Positions 7,076-12,224 of a DNA stretch of 12,224 nucleotides are shown piece after piece (positions within the stretch are counted from its first letter, which is position 1; each line of letters begins with the position of its first letter). A model generated the notes under the pieces. It made no database searches, had not been told where the DNA came from, and saw only the letters and a program-made list of their open reading frames with translations. Position numbers and translations under genes: made by a program. This DNA comes from an uncultured Erysipelotrichales bacterium (GTDB taxonomy: Bacteria > Bacillota_I > Bacilli_A > Erysipelotrichales > Coprobacillaceae). Location of the stretch: the NCBI GenBank assembly GCA_910586805.1, contig CAJUJC010000013.1, positions 1 through 12,224 on the forward strand. The letters are read 5' to 3'.

Positions 7076-7846
7076 CTACTTATACTTCTTCAATACTTTC
7101 TTATAAGTCTTTTCACAAATATAATTCTTTTCTCTCATTAAATCTAAACACTCTTTATATAAATAATTTTCAATATCATAAGCTATTAACTTAACATCTT
7201 CTAAATCAACATTACCTTGACTAGAAGCATCTTGAACAATCATTTTATTCAACAACTCTTCATTATCTTTTCTAAATATATAGATTGTCTTTAATTCATC
7301 ATAATAAAAACAAATATGTCTTTCATCTTCATAAACGTTTTCTAATGATGAAAATTGTGTTTGATAAATCTTTTTCCCATATAAATGAACAGGTGTTTTT
7401 TGATTGATCTTATAATTTTTAACATATTCTTTATGCTGTTTTAACATCATTAATTGATAATCATTTGTATATCTATGATTAACAAATGCTTCTAAATAAG
7501 GAATATAAATATCTGTTTGACTTTCTTCATCTAAAAAATGAGGATATTGTTTTAATATTGGAGCAATATCATTATTAAACATTTTCCTTTTTTCATCATA
7601 ATTTAAATAAGCCATTAAATCATAATGTTGTGACAAAAACATTTCATATGTATTTTCAATGTGATTTTGAGCCAACATTCCTTTATAAATCATTTCATAA
7701 TCAAATAAATCAAATTCATTTTTGATTTTCATATCTAAACCAATTGCTTCTAATGATAATTTTGCTTCTTCAATTTTTTGATAAATATAGGTCTTAGCAA
7801 TAGGTATTTTATTTCCATATTTATTTATTTTTTCAATAAATCCCAT
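7076..7846 (-). CDS. Unrecognised Tyr/Lys-rich protein between rsmE and mtaB
   Basis: I do not recognise this 256-residue protein. It is soluble-looking: there is no signal peptide, membrane segment, cysteine cluster or nucleotide-binding motif. It is strikingly rich in tyrosine (about 28 residues, 11%) together with Lys, Ile, Asn and Glu. The N-terminal half looks helical (from MGFIEKINKYGNKIPIAKTYIYQKI to about residue 140). The middle, about 150-190, looks like beta strands (PVHLYGKKIYQTQF, ERHICFYYDELKTIYIFR). The C-terminus is again helical and basic, ending KKVLKKYK. Its ATG (7844-7846) is 1 base from the rsmE stop, with GGGAG about 10 bases upstream, and its stop is 13 bases before mtaB. 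It is thus locked inside an RNA-modification operon and real as a gene, but context alone does not give its function. Base composition matches the neighbours. Confidence 0.85.
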   Translation of the reverse strand: MGFIEKINKYGNKIPIAKTYIYQKIEEAKLSLEAIGLDMKIKNEFDLFDYEMIYKGMLAQNHIENTYEMFLSQHYDLMAYLNYDEKRKMFNNDIAPILKQYPHFLDEESQTDIYIPYLEAFVNHRYTNDYQLMMLKQHKEYVKNYKINQKTPVHLYGKKIYQTQFSSLENVYEDERHICFYYDELKTIYIFRKDNEELLNKMIVQDASSQGNVDLEDVKLIAYDIENYLYKECLDLMREKNYICEKTYKKVLKKYK

Positions 7847-7847
7847 G

Positions 7848-8579
7848 TTATTTCAACTCCCTACTATATCCAATAACACTCAACATATAAAGAGGTGCTG
7901 TTTCACTTCTTAAAATACGTTTTCCAAGCGAACAAGGGATTACTCCCATTTCTTTCATTATATCAATTTCCTTTTGATCAAAACCACCCTCAGGTCCAAC
8001 AATAATTGTTATGCTTTGATAATTGCTATGTAATGCATGATAAAAAGCACTATGTTCTCCTTGTTTGCTTGATTCTTCATAAGCGACAAGATTAACATCT
8101 GATAAAAATGAAGGTATGTCATTAATTTGTATTAAAGATGTTAATTCTGGTATCACTTGTCTATATGATTGTTCACTTGCCTCTTTTAATATGCGTAAAT
8201 ATCTTTCTTGTTTTTTGGCAAATGTTTTTTGATCAGTTTTAATAATACTTCTTTTTGATAAAAAAGGGACTATTCTTTTCACACCTAATTCAGTTGCTTT
8301 TTGTAAAACAAGTTCAAACTTATCACTTTTAGGTAGTGCATAGATTAATGTTATATCAATATCGAGTTCATGATCTTCAATTAATTGTTCCTTTTGTAAT
8401 AAAAGTCCTTGATCTATATCTATAATTTCATAAATATATGTTTCATGATTAGGTAATATACAAATGACTGTATCTTTATTTCTATAACGCATAACACGTT
8501 GCATATGCTTATGATTATAACTATCAATATGAATATATAATCCTTCTATACATGATTGATCAATAAAATATCTTTGCAT
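7848..8579 (-). CDS. rsmE: 16S rRNA (uracil1498-N3)-methyltransferase RsmE
   Basis: RsmE is a SPOUT-class, SAM-dependent enzyme that methylates N3 of U1498 in 16S rRNA, acting on assembled 30S subunits. The 243-residue product starts with MQRYFIDQ, typical of the PUA-like N-terminal domain. It then shows KSDKFELVLQKATELGVKRIVPF (84-106) and EASEQSYRQVIPEL (133-146). Near the C-terminus it has the trefoil-knot cofactor motifs IIVGPEGGF (192-200) and SLGKRILRSETAPL (217-230). The usual SLGPRILR has Lys for Pro here, a mild change. The start at 8577-8579 has a strong AAAGGAGGG 6 bases upstream. It is the first gene of the five-gene run ending at deoC and follows the clpB terminator, so the operon promoter should lie in the 82 bases upstream or within the terminator. 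Confidence 0.96.
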   Translation of the reverse strand: MQRYFIDQSCIEGLYIHIDSYNHKHMQRVMRYRNKDTVICILPNHETYIYEIIDIDQGLLLQKEQLIEDHELDIDITLIYALPKSDKFELVLQKATELGVKRIVPFLSKRSIIKTDQKTFAKKQERYLRILKEASEQSYRQVIPELTSLIQINDIPSFLSDVNLVAYEESSKQGEHSAFYHALHSNYQSITIIVGPEGGFDQKEIDIMKEMGVIPCSLGKRILRSETAPLYMLSVIGYSRELK

Positions 8580-8598
8580 AGTAATCCCTCCTTTCGCT

Positions 8599-8609
8599 AT
8601 TCTATCATA
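8599..8609 (-). promoter_or_regulatory. Weak candidate -10 region for the rsmE operon
   Basis: The minus-strand stretch TATGATAGAAT contains two overlapping -10-like hexamers (TATGAT, TAGAAT) about 20-30 bases before the rsmE start. The bases 16-18 upstream fall in the T-rich tail of the clpB terminator and give no good -35. A promoter is expected here because the operon begins after a terminator, but the sequence alone is weak. Confidence 0.25.
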
Positions 8610-8620
8610 AATATGACAAT

Positions 8621-8656
8621 AGAAAAAGAAAAAGTACCATTCTTTTGAATGATACT
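8621..8656 (-). terminator. Rho-independent terminator of clpB
   Basis: On the minus strand a 10-bp stem with one U-G pair (AGTATCATTC 8656-8647 / GAATGGTACT 8642-8633) encloses an AAAA loop. It is followed by TTTTCTTTTT. It starts 6 bases after the clpB stop codon and separates the heat-shock gene from the rsmE run. Confidence 0.88.
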
Positions 8657-8661
8657 CAATC

Positions 8662-11226
8662 CTAATAAACTATGAATTGTTCATTTTTGAAATCAACAAC
8701 AATAGCTTGACCTTTTTGAATCGTTCCTTTAATCAATGCTTTTGCAACTAATGTTTCAATATATCCTTGAATAAATCGTTTTAATGGTCTTGCTCCAAAA
8801 GTTGGATCAAATCCTTCTTTTGCAATTTGTTCTTTAGCATTTTGAGTGACTTCAATTGTTATTTTTTGTTCCTGTAAACGTTTTGAAAGTTGTCGTATAA
8901 ATTTATCAATAATTTGATAAACAACAGAGTTATCTAACGAATTAAACATAACTGTTTCATCAATACGATTTAAAAATTCAGGTTTAAAATGTTGCTTTAA
9001 TTCCATTTCCACTTCTTTTCTTGTTTCCTCATTATAACCTTGTAACAAATATTGAGAACCAATATTAGAAGTCATAATAATAATTGTATTCTTAAATGAA
9101 ACAACATTTCCTTTAGAGTCAGTAATACGACCATCATCCAACACTTGCAACAAAATATTGAAAACTTCAGGATGAGCTTTTTCAATTTCATCCAATAAAA
9201 CAATGCTATAAGGAGCACGTCTAACAGCTTCACTTAATTGTCCACCTTCTTCATATCCAACATAACCTGGAGGGGCACCTAATAAACGAGAAACACTGAA
9301 TTTTTCCATATATTCACTCATGTCAATACGAACAATATTCTTTTCACTATCAAATAATTGTTCAGCCAAACTTTTAGCAACTTCTGTTTTTCCGACTCCT
9401 GTAGGACCTAAAAATAAGAATGAACCAATTGGTCTATTTTCATCATTGATTCCAGCTCTTGATCTTAAAATAGCATCACAAACCTTTTCTATTGCAAAAT
9501 CTTGTCCTATAACTCTTTGTTTTAAAATATCATTTAAGTTCAAAAGTTTTTCTCTTTCAGATTCCATTAATTTATTCATTGGAATACCTGTCCATCTTGC
9601 AATGACTTCACTTACAGTATCAACAGAGACTTTTTCTTGTAACAAAGCATCTTCTGATTCCTTAGATTGAAAATCACTGATTTCCTGATTAATTTGTGGT
9701 AAAGTTTGATATTTAATACGAGAAGCTTCTTCTAAATTACCTTCAGTTTCATATTTATCTTTTAAAGCTTCTAACTTCACTTTTCTATCTTTTAATTCTT
9801 TAATATGATCTAAAGCTTTCTTTTCTTCTTTCCATTTATCACTTAAACCTGTCATTTTTTCATCAAGAGAAGCAATACGTCCTTTAATTTCATCTAAACG
9901 TTTTTCATTATCTTCATTTTTATCTTCTTTTTCAATAGAAATACGTTCCATTTCCAAACGATTTTTTTCTCTTGTAATTGTATCTAATTCTTCAGGCAAA
10001 GAATCAATTTCCATACGTACTGAAGCACATGCTTCATCAATCAAATCTATTGCTTTATCTGGTAAAAAACGATCAGTAATATATCTTTGTGACATATGAA
10101 CAGCACCAACAATCGCTGCATCAGTAATTTGCACACCATGATGTGATTCAAAACTATCTTTTAAACCACGAAGGATTGCAATTGTATCATCTAGATCTGG
10201 TTCTACAACCTGTACCTTTTGAAAACGTCTTTCTAAAGCTGCATCTTTTTCAATATACAAACGATATTCATCTAAAGTTGTCGCTCCAATACAATGCAAC
10301 TCACCACGAGCCAACATTGGCTTTAATAAATTCGCTGCATCCATCGCTCCATCAGTTTTACCAGCGCCAACCAATTGGTGAATCTCATCAATAAATAAAA
10401 TAATATTCCCTTCAGCCTTTTTGATTTCATTCAAAACAGCTTTTAATCTTTCCTCAAATTCTCCTCGATATTTGGCACCAGCAACAAGTGCTCCTAAATC
10501 TAATTCATATAATGTTTTATTTTGCAAACTTGTAGGAACATCATTTTTAAAAATACGCCATGCTAACCCTTCAACGATTGCAGTTTTTCCAACACCAGGT
10601 TCACCTATTAAAATAGGATTATTTTTTGTTTTACGTGATAAGATTTGAACAACACGTCTAATTTCTTCATCACGACCAATCACTGGATCTAATTTTCCAT
10701 CTTTGACATCTTGTATTAAGTCTCTACCATACTTTGTTAAAACTTCATATTGATTTTCAGGATTTGGATTATTGACCATATTCCCACCTCTCATTTCTTC
10801 TATAATTTTTTCTAATTCTTTTTTATTTAAATGAAATTGTTCTATCAATTCCTTAACCAGCGTTGTATTGACATCAAATAAAGCCATTAAAATATGTTCA
10901 ACACTTAAATATTCATCTTTATACTTTGTCATAATATTTTGTGCTTTTATCAATAATTGATTCAAATCATAAGAAATACGTATCTGACTTTCATCAACAT
11001 GATTTAATGTTGGCTTTTGTGATTGTTTACTTTTTAAATAAGCAATCATTGCATTGATATTCACATTCGCTTTTACAAACGAACGATATAATATGCCTTG
11101 AGAATTATCCAATAATGCCAATAAGACATCTTCAATATCTACAACTTGTCTTGATGATGACATGCACATTTGAAATGCCTTTTGTAATGCTTCTTGCATA
11201 GACGTTGTCCATTTTTCTATATTCAT
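8662..11226 (-). CDS. clpB: ATP-dependent protein disaggregase ClpB
   Basis: ClpB is a hexameric AAA+ Hsp100 chaperone that works with DnaK to pull proteins out of aggregates after heat stress. The 854-residue product is full length. It has a Clp N-domain (about 1-145) and AAA+ ring 1 with Walker A GEPGVGKT (208-215), Walker B ILFIDEIH and pore loop KYRG (about 252-255). The coiled-coil middle domain spans about 405-525. AAA+ ring 2 has GPTGVGKT (607-614), pore loop GYVG (654-657), LLDEIEKAHPEV and the sensor-2 region GARPLKRFI. The coiled-coil M-domain and the absence of a zinc finger or ClpP-binding loop distinguish it from ClpA/ClpC/ClpE. I chose the ATG at 11224-11226, with AAGGAG 8 bases upstream; an in-frame GTG at 11235 overlaps the ribosome binding site. 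It is a single-gene unit under two CIRCE-like operators with its own terminator. Confidence 0.98.
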   Translation of the reverse strand: MNIEKWTTSMQEALQKAFQMCMSSSRQVVDIEDVLLALLDNSQGILYRSFVKANVNINAMIAYLKSKQSQKPTLNHVDESQIRISYDLNQLLIKAQNIMTKYKDEYLSVEHILMALFDVNTTLVKELIEQFHLNKKELEKIIEEMRGGNMVNNPNPENQYEVLTKYGRDLIQDVKDGKLDPVIGRDEEIRRVVQILSRKTKNNPILIGEPGVGKTAIVEGLAWRIFKNDVPTSLQNKTLYELDLGALVAGAKYRGEFEERLKAVLNEIKKAEGNIILFIDEIHQLVGAGKTDGAMDAANLLKPMLARGELHCIGATTLDEYRLYIEKDAALERRFQKVQVVEPDLDDTIAILRGLKDSFESHHGVQITDAAIVGAVHMSQRYITDRFLPDKAIDLIDEACASVRMEIDSLPEELDTITREKNRLEMERISIEKEDKNEDNEKRLDEIKGRIASLDEKMTGLSDKWKEEKKALDHIKELKDRKVKLEALKDKYETEGNLEEASRIKYQTLPQINQEISDFQSKESEDALLQEKVSVDTVSEVIARWTGIPMNKLMESEREKLLNLNDILKQRVIGQDFAIEKVCDAILRSRAGINDENRPIGSFLFLGPTGVGKTEVAKSLAEQLFDSEKNIVRIDMSEYMEKFSVSRLLGAPPGYVGYEEGGQLSEAVRRAPYSIVLLDEIEKAHPEVFNILLQVLDDGRITDSKGNVVSFKNTIIIMTSNIGSQYLLQGYNEETRKEVEMELKQHFKPEFLNRIDETVMFNSLDNSVVYQIIDKFIRQLSKRLQEQKITIEVTQNAKEQIAKEGFDPTFGARPLKRFIQGYIETLVAKALIKGTIQKGQAIVVDFKNEQFIVY

Positions 11227-11239
11227 AACAATCACTCCT

Positions 11240-11266
11240 TTAGCACTCTTTATATCTAAGTGCTAA
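11240..11266 (-). promoter_or_regulatory. CIRCE operator (HrcA site), promoter-proximal
   Basis: The minus strand reads TTAGCACTT, 9 bases, GAGTGCTAA. This matches the CIRCE consensus (TTAGCACTC-N9-GAGTGCTAA) at 17 of 18 arm positions. It covers the predicted transcription start and ends at the clpB ribosome binding site (AAGGAG 11235-11240). HrcA bound here would block initiation and clpB would be released on heat shock. hrcA itself is not in the window. Confidence 0.95.
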
Positions 11267-11268
11267 AT

Positions 11269-11298
11269 ATAGTATATCACCTTTTTTGGCACTGTCAA
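11269..11298 (-). promoter_or_regulatory. Sigma-A type promoter of clpB
   Basis: A perfect -35 TTGACA (11293-11298) is followed after 16 bases by TATACT (11271-11276). An alternative -10, TACTAT at 11269-11274, gives an 18-base spacer. Transcription would start near 11264, inside the proximal CIRCE. The distal CIRCE-like element overlaps the -35. No sigma-B type promoter or CtsR heptad repeat is seen. Confidence 0.82.
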
Positions 11299-11312
11299 CA
11301 CCTAAGTGCTAA
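11286..11312 (-). promoter_or_regulatory. Second, degenerate CIRCE-like operator over the -35
   Basis: The minus strand reads TTAGCACTT, 9 bases, CAGTGCCAA. Compared with CIRCE, the left arm matches 8 of 9 and the right arm 7 of 9, with the exact 9-base spacing. The left arm plus two spacer bases (TTAGCACTTAG) is identical to the proximal copy. It includes part of the TTGACA -35 and sits 46 bases upstream of the proximal copy, centre to centre. Confidence 0.75.
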
Positions 11313-11335
11313 AAAGGTGAGAAAATTCTCACCTT
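11311..11335 (-). terminator. Terminator of rpe-thiN overlapping the thiN stop codon
   Basis: On the minus strand a perfect 8-bp stem (AAGGTGAG / CTCACCTT, plus-strand arms 11328-11335 and 11314-11321) encloses a 6-base loop; the palindrome can extend to 10 bp. It is followed by three more Ts, five in all with the stem end. The stem is G-C rich for this genome, but the T tract is short. The 5' arm contains the thiN stop codon (11329-11331), and the T tract runs into the distal CIRCE-like site. Confidence 0.72.
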
Positions 11336-11922
11336 GACTGTATAAATAATATATCTTGATCAACATCTACTGTAGCATAATCTTCATTCATTTGATTAGA
11401 GACACATAATGGATCATCTTTTTTCAACAAATAGTTATCTAATGGATAATGACATTCTTTTAATGTTACATAAGTTTCTTTATAAGCAAACAATGAAAAA
11501 TATTTGTATCCATTTTTAAATATATGATGTATGCCTTTGTGCAGGAGAAATATTTTATTATATTCATCATAAATCGTTATTGAAATATCTTTATATTTTT
11601 GAAGCAAACATAAAACAGCCATAAAATGATCTAGTCTTTTATGTGTAACACCATATAAATCAATAGTATCATATCCCTTTTCAATAGCTACTTTTAATGC
11701 CAATGCAGTATCAGTATCATCTTTTATAGAAGAATATCTTTGAATTTGAAATTCATGAATTAAACTTTTATCTTCTAAAGAATCCAAATCCCCTATAACA
11801 AGGATGGGCTTTATATCCAAATCCAACAAGTGCTTAAGTCCTTGATCAACTGCAATATACTCAATTTGTCTATCATTTACATCTCCTACAAATATAGAAC
11901 AATAAATACCTATCTTTTTCAT
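11329..11922 (-). CDS. thiN: Thiamine pyrophosphokinase
   Basis: ThiN transfers pyrophosphate from ATP to thiamine, making the cofactor thiamine diphosphate. The 197-residue product shows the family's ordered motifs: YIAVDQGLKHLL (22-33), VIGDLDS (42-48), KDDTDTALAL (67-76, the acidic metal-binding motif) and YGVTHKRLDH (90-99). The last departs from the usual G-x-T-G-G-R-x-D-H by having His-Lys for Gly-Gly. The C-terminal beta-sandwich half is poorly conserved, as usual. The family is typically about 205-220 residues, so this one is slightly short. The ATG (11920-11922) overlaps the rpe stop as ATGA and has no clear ribosome binding site, so initiation probably depends on ribosomes finishing rpe. 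The rpe-thiN pairing is the standard Firmicute arrangement. Confidence 0.94.
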   Translation of the reverse strand: MKKIGIYCSIFVGDVNDRQIEYIAVDQGLKHLLDLDIKPILVIGDLDSLEDKSLIHEFQIQRYSSIKDDTDTALALKVAIEKGYDTIDLYGVTHKRLDHFMAVLCLLQKYKDISITIYDEYNKIFLLHKGIHHIFKNGYKYFSLFAYKETYVTLKECHYPLDNYLLKKDDPLCVSNQMNEDYATVDVDQDILFIQSR

Positions 11923-12224
11923 TTTAAAGAATCAATAGCTTTCTTTCTATCAGAAGCATTAAATACATAACTTCCTGCAACTAAAACATCCACACCTGCT
12001 TCTTTACACAATAGACCTGTTGAAGCATTAATTCCCCCATCAACTTCAATCATAAAATGATATTGAGATTTTAAAGAAGCTAATTGTTTAATTTTTTCAA
12101 CGGCTAAGTCTTGAAATGACTGTCCTCCAAACCCTGGTTCAACACTCATCACCAATACCAAATCAATATCATTTAAATATTTTTCAATATCATGAACAGA
12201 TGTTGCTGGTTTAATACTTATCCC
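11919..12224 (-). CDS. rpe: Ribulose-phosphate 3-epimerase (partial, N-terminus cut by window edge)
   Basis: Rpe interconverts ribulose-5-phosphate and xylulose-5-phosphate in the pentose phosphate pathway. The frame is open from the right edge to the TGA at 11919-11921, giving the last 101 residues of about 215-220. The visible part begins GISIKPATSVHDIEKYL and contains VLVMSVEPGFGGQ, the family signature around the phosphate-binding and metal-binding TIM-barrel strands. It then has IEVDGGIN (catalytic Asp) and GVDVLVAGSYVF, which binds the substrate phosphate. The methionine near 12161 is an internal codon, not the start. It overlaps thiN by 4 bases. In Firmicutes rsgA commonly lies just upstream, beyond this window. 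Confidence 0.96.
   Translation of the reverse strand, partial: GISIKPATSVHDIEKYLNDIDLVLVMSVEPGFGGQSFQDLAVEKIKQLASLKSQYHFMIEVDGGINASTGLLCKEAGVDVLVAGSYVFNASDRKKAIDSLK

Noticed and set aside
8599..8619. TTGTCA (8614-8619) with TAGAAT (8599-8604) as the rsmE promoter
   Set aside because: The spacer is only 9 bases, far short of the 16-18 needed, so only a lone -10 candidate is reported.
9320..9670. Plus-strand open frame of 116 codons, and others at 10143-10394 and 10421-10648
   Set aside because: All are antisense to the conserved AAA+ and middle-domain coding sequence of clpB and show no recognisable protein features.

Overview
The window is AT-rich DNA (roughly two-thirds A+T) from a low-GC Firmicute. 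Every recognisable gene lies on the minus strand, so transcription runs from right to left. The gene set is housekeeping: rpe-thiN, clpB behind CIRCE operators, rsmE, mtaB, a MurE ligase, deoC, ftsA-ftsZ and proC. Strong AGGAGG-type ribosome binding sites, stem-loops followed by T runs, HrcA/CIRCE control and an FtsZ tail ending in FLRNRRL all fit Firmicutes. The very high A+T and the gene arrangement suggest a gut Erysipelotrichia-like lineage, but that placement is inference only. There are no mobile elements, CRISPR arrays, rRNAs or tRNAs.

In transcription order: (1) 12224-11329, the 3' part of rpe followed by thiN. They are joined by a 4-base ATGA overlap and end in a stem-loop that overlaps the thiN stop codon. 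(2) 11312-8621, the heat-shock unit. A sigma-A type promoter is flanked by two CIRCE-like operators, then comes the full-length disaggregase gene clpB and its own terminator. (3) 8579-3577, a tightly packed five-gene run: rsmE, an unrecognised Tyr/Lys-rich protein, mtaB, a divergent murE and deoC. Gaps are 1 and 13 bases, followed by overlaps of 14 and 23 bases, and a strong terminator follows deoC. (4) 3652-3187, 466 bases without a gene. It holds the deoC terminator, a second T-flanked hairpin, a good candidate ftsA promoter and a long AT-rich leader. (5) 3186-768, ftsA and ftsZ, the membrane anchor and the tubulin-like scaffold of the division ring, separated by 28 bases and followed by a terminator-like hairpin. 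(6) 751-1, proC, running off the left edge. Its ribosome binding site abuts that hairpin.

Functionally, the rsmE run mixes ribosome/tRNA modification (RsmE, MtaB) with cell-wall precursor synthesis (MurE-type ligase) and deoxyribose-phosphate breakdown (DeoC). ftsA-ftsZ stand apart from any mur genes, unlike the classical division/cell-wall cluster. The points most worth a second look are the double CIRCE at clpB, the divergent catalytic motifs of the MurE-type ligase, the unknown gene between rsmE and mtaB, and the hairpins and long leader upstream of ftsA. I see no clear sign of a wholly new system; this is mostly an ordinary core-genome region.
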